Under the pieces are notes generated by a model. The model was not told where the DNA came from, ran no database searches, and saw nothing but the letters and a program-made list of their open reading frames with translations. Of a DNA stretch of 64,000 nt, positions 52,102 to 60,349 are shown piece after piece. Position numbers and translations under genes: made by a program. This DNA is from Glycomyces buryatensis. Its GTDB lineage: Bacteria > Actinomycetota > Actinomycetes > Mycobacteriales > Micromonosporaceae. The first letter of the stretch is position 1. Each line of letters begins with the position of its first letter. Location: contig NZ_STGY01000057.1 of assembly GCF_004912275.1 (NCBI RefSeq), positions 60,850 to 124,849 on the forward strand, written 5' to 3'.

Positions 52102-52689
52102 ATGCCCGGTCAGACCAACACAGAACGCGGCCTCCACGTGCGTGCACAACTGCTGGCGGCCGCCCGGGAACTCATCGGCGAACTCGGCTGGAACGCCGTC
52201 AGCACCCGGATCCTCGCCGAGAGAGCCGGTGTCCGCCCCGGCCTGGTCCACTACCATTTCGAGTCGCTCCAGGCACTGCTGCGCCAAGCCACGCTCGAAG
52301 CGATGCGCCCCATGCTCGGCGACACCGCGGCCCTCCTCGTCGCGGCCCCGAACCCCGCCGACGCCATCGCGGCGATGCTCGCCGAGACCGACCGGTACAC
52401 CGGCACCGACCCCGCCTCTCTGCTGTTCATAGAGGCCTACCTCGCCGCCACTCGCGACCCCCTCCTGCGCGACCAGATGAACGAACTCATGACTGACTTC
52501 CGCGGCGCACTCACCGCGTCACTGGCCCGTTCGGGCCACCCCGCGCCCGAGGAAGCCGCGATCATCACCATGGCCGTCATGGATGGATTTCTTCTCCATA
52601 AAGGACTCAATCCGCAATTGTCGGCCACGCGCCTCACGCCGCTCCTGCGCCGGCTCACCGACACCGACAGGGATGGACCAGATCGATGA
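52102..52689 (+). CDS. TetR family transcriptional regulator
   Basis: A repressor of 195 residues. The helix-turn-helix (ISTRILAERAGVRPGLVHYHFES-like; seen as TRILAERAGVRPGLVHYHF) lies at residues 30-55. The C-terminal ligand domain has LLFIEAYLAATRDPLLRDQM near 113 and the AIITMAVMDGFLLHKGL helix. ATG 52102 has AAGGAG 7 bases upstream; the longer frame from 51982 runs through a terminator. It overlaps the monooxygenase gene by ATGA and its own promoter carries a perfect palindrome, so it controls this two-gene operon. Confidence 0.92.
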   Translation: MPGQTNTERGLHVRAQLLAAARELIGELGWNAVSTRILAERAGVRPGLVHYHFESLQALLRQATLEAMRPMLGDTAALLVAAPNPADAIAAMLAETDRYTGTDPASLLFIEAYLAATRDPLLRDQMNELMTDFRGALTASLARSGHPAPEEAAIITMAVMDGFLLHKGLNPQLSATRLTPLLRRLTDTDRDGPDR

Positions 52690-53852
52690 AAGCCGTCATC
52701 TGCGGCGCCGGCATCGCCGGACTCGCACTGGCCAACCGCCTCCACCACCACGGCTGGGAGGTCCACGTCGTCGACCACGCTCCCGGTCCTCGCACCCAGG
52801 GATACATGATCGACCTCTCCGGCCCCGGATACGAGGCCCTGACCGCGATGGGACTGCACGACGAGCTCCGCCAGTTCGCCAGCCCCGTCACCGAATTCCG
52901 CTACATCGACGGAAGCGGGGGCACCACCGTCCGCCTCGACTACTCGATCTTCGCCAAGGCGCTGAACGGTGAACTCGTCAGCATCATGCGACCCGCCCTC
53001 GAACGCATGCTCCGCGAATCCCTCAGCGACTCCGTCGACCTGCGCTACCGCACCACCATCGACCACATCGACGGCAACCGAGCCCGGCTCTCCGACGGCA
53101 CCGCGATCGACGCCGACCTCATCGTCGGCGCCGATGGCGTCCACTCCCGCGTCCGCTCGCTCGTCTTCGGCTCCGAACAGGACTACCTCCGATACCTGAA
53201 CATGCACACCGGCGCCTTCGTCTTCACAGACTCCGAGGTGTTCGAACAGGTGTGCGGCCAGTTCGTACTCACCGAGACCCTCAACCGCCAGATGGGCTTC
53301 TACGGACTCACCGACAACCGCGTCGCGGCCTTCACCGTGCACCGGACGCCCGATACGACCCTGCCCGCCGACCCGCGCGAAGCCCTGCGACGCGAATACG
53401 CGGGCATGGGCGGCCTCGCTGAACGCGCCCTCGCCCAATGCCCGGCACCGGACGAGGTCTACTACGACCAGGTCGCCCAGATCGACCTGCCGCGCTGCAG
53501 CGACGGACCGGTGATCCTGATCGGCGACGCCGCCTACGCGGTGTCCCTCATCGCCGGGCAGGGCGCCTCACTCGGCATCGCCGGTGCCTATGTCCTGGCC
53601 GAACGGCTGCACCACGCGTCCTCGGTGGCCGAGGGCATCACCGAATATGAAGCCCGCTGGCGCCCGGTCGCGAGCGAGATCCAGCAATCGGCCCGGGACC
53701 GCGTCACCGAATGGTTCCTGCCGCGCACCTCGACCAAACTCCTGCTGCGCCGCTGGGGCTTCCGCGCCATGCGACTGCCCGGCCTCGACCGCATCATGGT
53801 CGGCTCCCTCTTCCCGAAAAACCACAAGCCGATCTCCGAACTCGCCGCCTGA
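52686..53852 (+). CDS. FAD-dependent monooxygenase
   Basis: A PHBH-type flavin monooxygenase of 388 residues. The ADP-binding motif VICGAGIAGLALANRL opens it, DADLIVGADGVHSRVRSLVF near 141 is the DG motif and PVILIGDAAYAVSLIAGQGASLGIAGAYVL near 275 holds the GD motif. It is like TetX/aromatic hydroxylases that use NAD(P)H and O2. The TetR gene directly upstream, coupled by ATGA, suggests induction by the substrate, perhaps an antibiotic or aromatic compound. Confidence 0.92.
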   Translation: MKAVICGAGIAGLALANRLHHHGWEVHVVDHAPGPRTQGYMIDLSGPGYEALTAMGLHDELRQFASPVTEFRYIDGSGGTTVRLDYSIFAKALNGELVSIMRPALERMLRESLSDSVDLRYRTTIDHIDGNRARLSDGTAIDADLIVGADGVHSRVRSLVFGSEQDYLRYLNMHTGAFVFTDSEVFEQVCGQFVLTETLNRQMGFYGLTDNRVAAFTVHRTPDTTLPADPREALRREYAGMGGLAERALAQCPAPDEVYYDQVAQIDLPRCSDGPVILIGDAAYAVSLIAGQGASLGIAGAYVLAERLHHASSVAEGITEYEARWRPVASEIQQSARDRVTEWFLPRTSTKLLLRRWGFRAMRLPGLDRIMVGSLFPKNHKPISELAA

Positions 53853-53969
53853 CCGCCGACCTCCACCAGCCGAGACCCTCCGCTCGGCGTTCTTGCGGCC
53901 CAAGCAGGCTGAAGCGGGCAGCCCAGACGCGCTCGGCTCCCCGGTATTGATCGGGGACCCTGCTGCCGG

Positions 53970-54857
53970 TTATGGCAGGACGCGCTCCAGCAGAACGAGG
54001 ACTCGCGCCGCGTATACGCCGGTCGGGTCCAGGTCGGGCCGAAAGTCCGCGACGCTGACGCCGAGCAGTCGCGGGGACCGTGCGAGGGGCTCCATCACCG
54101 CCGCGAGCTGATCCCAGTGGAGGCCGCCCGGTTGCGGGTAGGTCACCGCGGGAAACACGTCGCCGTCCAGCACGTCAAGGTCCAGATGCAGCCACATCTT
54201 CCGATCGGGCCCTGCCGGCCAGGCGGCGGCACGCCGCCCCGCGGCCGCCGGGTCGACTGCGATGGTCGCGGCATCGATTCGGCGCAGCTCTGCGGGAACC
54301 CGGGCGAGCTCACGAGCCGAACCCGCGTCCAGACCGCTCGTGCGGTGGCCGAGCATGACCACTGCACTCGCCGGAACCATCGGCGCTCTTCCGGCCAGGG
54401 CGACAAGCGAATCCGCCCCGATGCCGGTCAGCACCGCCAGTTCCATGTCCGCGGTCTCCCCGGTGTCCGAGGCCGGCCCGTCCGAGTAGTCGGGATGCCC
54501 GTCCAGGAACCACAGCCCGACCGGTCCCACCGATCGACGCAGGGCCGTGACGATCCCGAGCAGGATGGAGCAGTCGCCGCCAATCACCAAGGGCCGCAGT
54601 CCCGGTAGGTCCTCGAGGGCCCGTTCCAAGTATTCGGCCAGCGCGTGAGCCGCACGCACTGTCTCCGGGAGCGCGAGCACCCCGGTGCGTTCGTCTCGTT
54701 CGACGCTGTCGATCGTGCAGGCGGCATCACCCCGATCCCGGCTCACCATGGCGGACAGGCCCGCCGCGCGCAGCACCGCCGGCGCCGCCTGCTCGCCGCG
54801 GCCGGACCCCGAGCAGTCCCACGGAGCACCGAGGAGGAACCAATCAGTGGTGATCAT
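53970..54857 (-). CDS. Arginase-fold ureohydrolase family protein
   Basis: A protein of 295 residues in the arginase/agmatinase/formimidoylglutamase family. The three metal blocks are VIGGDCSILLG near residue 90, LWFLDGHPDYSD near 113 and WLHLDLDVLDGD near 220. The first differs from the usual GGDHS in having Cys for the metal-binding His. It may still bind two metals with a cysteine ligand, or prefer another metal. Substrate is unknown. Its ATG overlaps the end of a possible gene remnant by 14 bases. Confidence 0.87.
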   Translation of the reverse strand: MITTDWFLLGAPWDCSGSGRGEQAAPAVLRAAGLSAMVSRDRGDAACTIDSVERDERTGVLALPETVRAAHALAEYLERALEDLPGLRPLVIGGDCSILLGIVTALRRSVGPVGLWFLDGHPDYSDGPASDTGETADMELAVLTGIGADSLVALAGRAPMVPASAVVMLGHRTSGLDAGSARELARVPAELRRIDAATIAVDPAAAGRRAAAWPAGPDRKMWLHLDLDVLDGDVFPAVTYPQPGGLHWDQLAAVMEPLARSPRLLGVSVADFRPDLDPTGVYAARVLVLLERVLP

Positions 54858-55140
54858 GATCGTCGTCCATCAGCAGTGCCGGATGACTCCCGGCGTTTCC
54901 CATGCATCGTTCCAACCATTCAACGATAGAAGCGCTTGAGCGGCAGCCGAGAGCTAAAGAATCAAGTTCGGGCGACTCGGACATCCCGAGCATGGCGATG
55001 AATACGGTCAGTTTGTCCGCCAGGTAGTCGCGCAGGGGCCGGTCCGCGCGGAAAGCCCACCAGGTCAGCGAACCCTGCCAGTAGGCGGCCAGCGCGTAGC
55101 CGATGCCGACCGGGGACGCGGGGAAACCGGCCGACACCAC
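54844..55140 (-). pseudogene. Possible TetR C-terminal remnant
   Basis: A frame of 98 codons with IGYALAAYWQGSLTWWAFRADRP and DYLADKLTVFIAML, which resembles the last two helices of a TetR regulator (ALAAYWxGSLxWW). No DNA-binding domain precedes it; the 270 bases upstream (55141-55409) hold no recognisable gene. It runs into the arginase-fold gene. A degraded regulator of that gene is one reading. Confidence 0.4.
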
Positions 55141-55409
55141 CGGCTACCTCTGATCGGGGCCGCCATGAAGGGCCTGAAGGTGGCCCGTCTGCCTCAGACG
55201 AGTTTTCGAGGCGATTGAGAACGGTGCCTACCTGGGGGTTGGGCCTGTGGTGCTTGAGGCGGTACCACATCGGCTCGCTCTCTGCCGAGATCTCCAAGAC
55301 TTCGCTGATATTCGGACAGACACCGTCGGGCGATGTGAGATGGAGGCGTCGCTCGGTTCGTGGACCGCGAACGGATGGTCCGCCGCGGCGGCGCCTGGAG
55401 GATGAACGA

Positions 55410-55709
55410 ATGCGAGTCTGTCTGAAAGTGCAGATCCCGGTCGAGGCCGGCAACAAGGCGATCATGGAAGGAGGCATGCCGAAGCAGCTCAAGTCCGCCA
55501 TGGACGAGCTGAAGCCCGAGGCGGTCTACTTCTTCCCGCAGGACGGGATGCGGAGCATGATGTTCTTCTTCGATCTGAAGAACACCGCGTCGATTCCGAC
55601 GCTGGTCGAGCCTCTGTTCGAGGGCCTGAACGCCAAGGTGGATATCACGCCTGCCATGAACTTCGACGACCTCATGTCGGGAATGAAGACATTGCAGAAC
55701 CACCGGTGA
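55410..55709 (+). CDS. Small DUF3303-like protein
   Basis: A protein of 99 residues. ATG 55410 has GGAGG 8 bases upstream. MRVCLKVQIPVEAGNKAIMEGG, ELKPEAVYFFPQDGMRSMMFFFDL and a final FDDLMSGMKTLQ helix resemble a ferredoxin-like alpha/beta barrel family of small actinobacterial proteins (DUF3303-like). No catalytic motif is evident; such dimeric folds bind small molecules. A very strong terminator follows. Confidence 0.75.
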   Translation: MRVCLKVQIPVEAGNKAIMEGGMPKQLKSAMDELKPEAVYFFPQDGMRSMMFFFDLKNTASIPTLVEPLFEGLNAKVDITPAMNFDDLMSGMKTLQNHR

Positions 55710-55729
55710 CCGGAAACCCCAGGTTGCAG

Positions 55730-55770
55730 ACTCTGGTGGCCCGGCCGCAAAGCGGCCGGGCCACCAGAGT
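55730..55770 (+). terminator. Strong hairpin terminator
   Basis: A perfect 19-bp stem (ACTCTGGTGGCCCGGCCGC and complement) with an AAA loop, 20 bases after the DUF3303-like gene. Confidence 0.9.
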
Positions 55771-55900
55771 CAACGCCTGCGGTCAGTGGAACATGCCGAG
55801 CGCATTCGCCGTTCAGCCGAGCACCGGCTGCCCTCGTCGTCATCCTGGCTGCCGCCGGGTCTGGTCCGCGTGCTGGGGGCCGCTGTCTTCCAACGGGGGA

Positions 55901-55940
55901 GGACATCACCCTCTTGCGGGGGATGGACATCACCCTCTTG
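55901..55940. repeat. 24-bp direct repeat, 1.7 copies
   Basis: GGACATCACCCTCTTG occurs at 55901-55916 and 55925-55940, joined by CGGGGGAT. It is in the upstream region of the membrane protein gene. Confidence 0.8.
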
Positions 55941-55958
55941 GGGGATCTCCGTCTGTGA

Positions 55959-56537
55959 GTGCTCGGCGACGATTTTCTTATGCAGTCAACGTTTCGGGCA
56001 GATTTGGTGCCGATGTGGGTAAAGATCGCGGTTTGGATGGTTCCACTGTGCTGTGTTCCATCGGTCGCGTGGCGCCTGGTCCATTCCTTGGGCACGCTCG
56101 CGCACGATCAGGACACCTGTGGATCCGCGGGAGGCTCTCTCCTCGAGAATATCTATGTGGCGGCGCTGCTGCCGGCGGGACAACTCGGTCTCGCGTTGCT
56201 GACGCTTGGACTGATCCGTCCGTGGGGCGAGGTCCTTCCACCATGGTTGCCCGTGCTCGGCGGTCGCCGGGTGCCGGTGGCTCTAGCCGTGGCGACAGCG
56301 GCGGCCGGGGCCGTGCTCGTCTTGGTGGGCTATTGGTACAGCGTCGTGGAGGACCTGTGGGGTCCGCTGCTGCTGAGTGAACCCGTGACGGCCATGAATC
56401 CAGTCCCGGCCGGATGCCCCAACTCCCTGGGCTGGGACGTATTGCGCTGGTACATCCCCATGGCCTTGTGGCCGCCCCTGCTGTTGGCGGTGACCTGGCA
56501 TTATCTTCGCCGGCGCACAGGAGTCGGCGGGTCATAG
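55959..56537 (+). CDS. Membrane protein, GLxRPWGE family, short paralogue
   Basis: A protein of 192 residues from GTG 55959, or 185 from ATG 55980; no clear ribosome site decides. Hydrophobic helices lie near 20-40, 68-86, 104-126 and 160-180, with paired cysteines outside (TCGSAGG, AGCPNSLG). GLIRPWGEVLPPWLPVLGGRRVP near 84 is shared with the next gene. The C-terminus ends in RRRTGVGGS. It is probably a paralogue and partner of the longer protein. No function is recognised. Confidence 0.65.
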   Translation: MLGDDFLMQSTFRADLVPMWVKIAVWMVPLCCVPSVAWRLVHSLGTLAHDQDTCGSAGGSLLENIYVAALLPAGQLGLALLTLGLIRPWGEVLPPWLPVLGGRRVPVALAVATAAAGAVLVLVGYWYSVVEDLWGPLLLSEPVTAMNPVPAGCPNSLGWDVLRWYIPMALWPPLLLAVTWHYLRRRTGVGGS

Positions 56538-56654
56538 CGATCCGAGCATCAGACTTCCTCGCCGCTGACCGTCGATTGTTTGCGCCATGGGCTTCCGGAC
56601 AACCAGCGCGGCCCGGTTGGAAGATTCAGTGTCGCAACCCGGAGAAGCGAGCAC

Positions 56655-56678
56655 GGTACCCGGCTGCTGCCGGGTACC
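56655..56678. terminator. Hairpin in gap between the two membrane protein genes
   Basis: GGTACCCGGC-TGCT-GCCGGGTACC, a perfect 10-bp stem, 118 bases after the short paralogue. The rest of 56538-56870 shows nothing recognisable. Confidence 0.5.
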
Positions 56679-56870
56679 ACCATGCACAGGCGAGCTCAAA
56701 GGGGGTCTTCTACGCGCTTACGAGAATCACCCGCGCGGGGGAGTCGGTTCACTCACGAGGGTGACTGCACAGAGGTCTGGTACGTCGAAGCTGGAGGGGC
56801 CGAATGACAGATCGTCAGTCGCGTTCCCCGTGGAGCGCGAGCGGTGGGTTCAGGGACGGAGACCGGTGGA

Positions 56871-58010
56871 ATGCAGGAGAACACGGTTCGCAGCGGGGCC
56901 GCGAAGACGCGCAGGGGACGATTGCCGGCCTGGTGGTCGGGCTGGCCGCGGTGGTCCGGCTATGCGGCGGCCGTCTGGTCCCTGGCCTACGGCGCGCTCG
57001 GAGCCTACTGGGCATTCGGCGGTGCCGGATTTCCATTCGGGCGCGGGAACGACCAAGAAGCCGAGTACTCGATTCTGGTCGACGCCGATGTGGTGACTGC
57101 TGCGCCGGTGATCGCTCTCCTCGGACTGCTCGGCGCGGCCGTCGGAGTCATGATGGCCAAGGCGGTCGGCCGTGGCTTCGTTCGCGCGGCGGTGATGGTC
57201 TTCGCATGGGCGGCCGCGGCGACATTGGCCGTGGTGGTCACCGACCTTCGGCTGCTGATGCTGATCACCCGGATCCTGGTCGCTCCGGTGTTCGCCTTCA
57301 CCGGCGTGCCGGGAGGAGGGAGCGTCGCCGACTTCTTTCCATGGCCGCGACTGCACCTGCTCATCCTGTTGGGAGGCGGCCTGCTGTGGGGCCTGGCCGC
57401 GCTCTCCTACCAACGACGTACCGGACAGGCCTGCGCGAACTGCGGCCGCGACGGGACGGTCGCGTGGTGGTCCACCCCGCCCAACGCACTGCGGTGGGGC
57501 CGGTGGGCCGTGGCCGTGGCCGCCGGTGTTCCCGCCATCTACGCACTCTCCAGGCTTGCGATGGCCGCAGGGAGCCGGGTGGGTATTCCGCAGGCGTTCT
57601 ACGACGAGATGGAGGGCTCGGGGGTGATCGTCGGTGACCTGCTGATGGCCTCAATGGCGATCGGCGGCATGGTGCTCACCGTGGGGCTGGTTCGACCGTG
57701 GGGTGAAGTCTTCCCGCGATGGATCTGGTTCGCGGCCGGTCGACGAGTGCCGCCGTCATTGGCGCTGATCCCGGCGTCGATCATCACGGTCTTCATCACA
57801 GCGGCGGGCGTCAGCGAGGCCCGCTCACTGCTGCTCCACGGCATCGACACCCAGCAGTGGGGCATCACCGGCCCGACGATGCTGTGGCCATTGTGGGGAC
57901 CCGCGCTCGGCGCCGCGACCTACGCTTACTACCTGCGGCGACGCACCCCATGCCGACACTGCGGACAGGGCGAGCACGCATCATCCCTTCTCAACGCCGC
58001 CAACGAGTAG
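56871..58010 (+). CDS. Membrane protein, GLxRPWGE family, long, with zinc-ribbon-like motifs
   Basis: A polytopic protein of 379 residues with about eight helices. Between helices, CANCGRDGTVAWW near 190 and a final CRHCGQGEH look like half zinc ribbons on the cytoplasmic side. GLVRPWGEVFPRWIWFAAGRRVP near 268 matches the short paralogue just upstream. ATG 56871 with GGAG 9 bases upstream is preferred; GTG 56844 is in frame. The paired architecture suggests a two-component membrane complex of unknown role. Confidence 0.72.
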   Translation: MQENTVRSGAAKTRRGRLPAWWSGWPRWSGYAAAVWSLAYGALGAYWAFGGAGFPFGRGNDQEAEYSILVDADVVTAAPVIALLGLLGAAVGVMMAKAVGRGFVRAAVMVFAWAAAATLAVVVTDLRLLMLITRILVAPVFAFTGVPGGGSVADFFPWPRLHLLILLGGGLLWGLAALSYQRRTGQACANCGRDGTVAWWSTPPNALRWGRWAVAVAAGVPAIYALSRLAMAAGSRVGIPQAFYDEMEGSGVIVGDLLMASMAIGGMVLTVGLVRPWGEVFPRWIWFAAGRRVPPSLALIPASIITVFITAAGVSEARSLLLHGIDTQQWGITGPTMLWPLWGPALGAATYAYYLRRRTPCRHCGQGEHASSLLNAANE

Positions 58011-58165
58011 CAGGCCCGACAGGGTCTGGGCAGACTCGACACCACTTCCTGAATTCGGCGATGGGTCGGTCTCCTGCCGGTGATCTCGCAGTGCAAGCGG
58101 CACAACACCATTGGATTGAGAAGCTCCGCTGGCGCCGCAAGCCGTCAATGCCAGTCAGGTTGCGG

Positions 58166-58807
58166 TCAGTCGGTCCTGATCGGGTCGAGATGGCGGGTAT
58201 CGCCGAGGCGGATGACTTGGCGGCTGCGATGGAAGTCGTCCTCGTGAAGTGTGGTGATGCTGCCGGAGGGCACCTTGAATACCACGTAGCCGAGCGACTC
58301 GATCGGCATCTTGATCCAGGATGCAACGACGAACGTCAGGGCGAAGCCGTGGGTGACGATGATCTGATGTTCGCAAGGGCGCTGCAGGATCTCGTCCATG
58401 GCTTCGTTGATGCGCTGCGCGAGCGCTGCATTGGATTCGGCGCCGGGCACTCCCAGATCGTGTTCCATCCGGTTCCCGATCGCTGGCGGGGGGACGTACC
58501 GCTGGTCCAGCCATGCCTTCGGCTTTGCCTCCGCCTCGCCGAAGGACTTCTCCCGCAGTCGCCGATCAAGGATCGGTTGCACACTGACCCGCTCGGCGAT
58601 GACCTCGGCCGTCTGCTTGGTGCGCTGCAGGTCCGAGGAGAACAGCTCGACCTCGGCGCCCTCGGGGACCGCCGCTCGCAGTGCCTGGCCGATGGAGCGG
58701 GCCGCGCGGATGCCGGCGGGCGTGAGCGGCGAATCATGCCACCCACCGACCACGCTCTCGACGTGGTGCGTCGCTTCAGGGTGGGTGACGACGTGAACAG
58801 TGCGCAC
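58166..58807 (-). CDS. Histidine phosphatase family protein
   Basis: A phosphoglycerate-mutase-like phosphatase of 213 residues from GTG 58807, with AAGGAAGG about 9 bases upstream. VVTHPEATHHVESVVGGWHDSPLT near residue 6 is the catalytic block; the nucleophile His follows Thr, in place of the classical RHG. LFSSDLQRTKQTAEVI near 53 holds the phosphate-binding Arg, FGEAEAK near 88 the acid, and IIVTHGFALTFVVASW near 155 the second His. It is in the same frame as the upstream HAD fragment with no stop between them. Confidence 0.85.
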   Translation of the reverse strand: MRTVHVVTHPEATHHVESVVGGWHDSPLTPAGIRAARSIGQALRAAVPEGAEVELFSSDLQRTKQTAEVIAERVSVQPILDRRLREKSFGEAEAKPKAWLDQRYVPPPAIGNRMEHDLGVPGAESNAALAQRINEAMDEILQRPCEHQIIVTHGFALTFVVASWIKMPIESLGYVVFKVPSGSITTLHEDDFHRSRQVIRLGDTRHLDPIRTD

Positions 58808-58916
58808 CAGAGCGGGCCTTCCTTGTAGGCGGGGTCCGCCTGACCCTAGACCGCGGCCATTGCCGACCGGCTTTACCTCAGTCCTACCTACTGACTTCGA
58901 CACCGAAACGTGTGAG

Positions 58917-58932
58917 TGCTCGGGTTGTAAGT
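58917..58932. repeat. Degenerate copy of the 7-kb element's terminal repeat
   Basis: TGCTCGGGTTGTAAGT matches 13 of 16 bases of TACTCCAGTTGTAAGT. The adjoining GTTTCGTGCGGTGAGG also resembles GTTTTCATGCGGCGAAGG inside the element. It terminates the HAD gene at 59 kb. Confidence 0.65.
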
Positions 58933-58933
58933 C

Positions 58934-59660
58934 TGAGTTTCGTGCGGTGAGGATGTCCTGGAGTTCGTTGAGCGAGTGGATGACGCGGATGTCGGCGTTG
59001 ACCGCGGTGGTGGCATTGTCGTTCGCTCGGTCGAGCCAGAAGCCGTGGAGCCCCGCTCGGTGCGCCCCGATCGCGTCGGTGTCGTAGTTGTCTCCGATGT
59101 AGGCCACCTCGTGTGGTTGGAGGCCGAGCGAGGTGCAGCCGGCGAGGAAGATGCTCGCCGCGGGTTTGGGTGCGCCGTGCTGATCCGAACATATGAGCCG
59201 GTCGCCGAAGTAGGAGATGGAGTCCGATGGTGTCGAGTTTGTGGCGTTGATGGTCGGCGGAGGAGTTGGAGACGACGCCCAGGCGAAAGTCGGGCGCGAG
59301 TTTCTTGAGTGCTGGCTCGGCGTCGGGGAACGGTGCCCGGGACGCGTGGCGGTGGGCTTGGTACCCGGCGAACCATGCGGAGGCCTCCTGGTCGGAGAGA
59401 CCGGCTTTCGTGGACGCGCCGATGCGGGTGAGGAGTTCCCGAGTGCGTTCGCGCTGCTGCGCGGCGAAGGTGAGTTCGCCCTTCAGGAAGCGGGCATAGT
59501 GCCGCTCCTTGAGCTCCCGCCATAGTCCGAGCGCCGCGGCGCTGTCGGGGAACCGGTCCAGCAGGTCTTGCAGCCGCAGATAGGCAAGCACACTGGCAGC
59601 CTCCGATCCCGAGTCGAACAGGGTGTCGTCGACGTCGAAAAGCACACCCTGGATCGGCAT
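58934..59660 (-). pseudogene. HAD-family phosphatase, frameshifted
   Basis: A HAD hydrolase of about 240 codons. GVLFDVDDTLFDSG at the start has the DxD nucleophile, FRLGVVSNSSADHQRHKLD is motif II, then a one-base shift near 59215-59222 moves the rest into another frame: YFGDRLICSDQHGAPKPAAS (motif III Lys) and HEVAYIGDNYDTDAIG (motif IV). Without the shift it would be intact. The C-terminus ends in terminal-repeat-like DNA and lacks its own stop, running in frame into the histidine phosphatase. A sequencing error could explain the shift but not the missing stop. Confidence 0.78.
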
Positions 59661-59875
59661 GAGGTCGTTCCTTCTGGTCGTGTGTCGGGGACGGACCGGG
59701 GCCCGGTTGCTGATCCTGCCACAGGGCCTGCGCTTCGCTCGGCCCTACGACGTTATACGCGCCAGAACCGATTCCGGTTGAAGATCGATGCATCGGCGGG
59801 GACGGGACAACCGTGTTACGGTCGAGGTCATCCCCTCATCGGGTCCGATCGCATTCTCTATGAAGCAGGCCCGTT

Positions 59876-60280
59876 ATGGCGCACGACGACTCCGTTCTCA
59901 TCGCATCCGGACTGCAAGTGCTCAAGCGGCACGCCTCTCGGGGCGAAACGCTCTCCTACGATGATCTGAACCGTGAACTCGGCCGGCCGTACGAGATCGG
60001 CGGGGACTTTTCCGGTCATATCGGGAAGCTCTGCGACGACATCACCGTCGCTCATTCCAAGGCGACTGGACTGAAGCTCATGATCTCGGTCGTGGTCCGC
60101 GACGGCGAGACGGGGCTGCCCGGCGACGGTTTCTTCGAGCTGGCCGCGAGTCTCGGGCGCCTGGCCTTGACCGATGAGGTCGATGCCAAGCGCGCCTTCG
60201 TGGAGGAGCAGGAGCGGAGGGTGTTCATGGTCTTCCGCCCCGCGAAGACGTCGACTTCCGGTTTCGCACCGAACCGCTGA
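59876..60280 (+). CDS. Small soluble protein, unknown
   Basis: A protein of 134 residues. LIASGLQVLKRHASRGETLSYDDLNRELG at 8-36 looks like a winged-helix-like N-terminus; IGKLCDDITVAHSKATGLKLMISVVVRDGETGLPGDGFFELA follows in the middle, and VFMVFRPAK ends it. I do not recognise the family; the early SYDDLNRELGRPY pattern occurs beside nuclease-type domains in some bacterial proteins. There is no strong ribosome site. A strong terminator follows. Confidence 0.65.
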   Translation: MAHDDSVLIASGLQVLKRHASRGETLSYDDLNRELGRPYEIGGDFSGHIGKLCDDITVAHSKATGLKLMISVVVRDGETGLPGDGFFELAASLGRLALTDEVDAKRAFVEEQERRVFMVFRPAKTSTSGFAPNR

Positions 60281-60304
60281 ATCCGGCAGTATGGCAAGAC
60301 ACTG

Positions 60305-60338
60305 AACGGGCCCCGCCGCAACAGCGGCGGGGCCCGTT
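60305..60338. terminator. Bidirectional terminator with T tail
   Basis: AACGGGCCCCGCCGC and complement, 15-bp perfect stem, AACA loop, then CTCTTTT. It separates the convergent 59876 and 60350 genes. Confidence 0.9.
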
Positions 60339-60349
60339 CTCTTTTCGGG

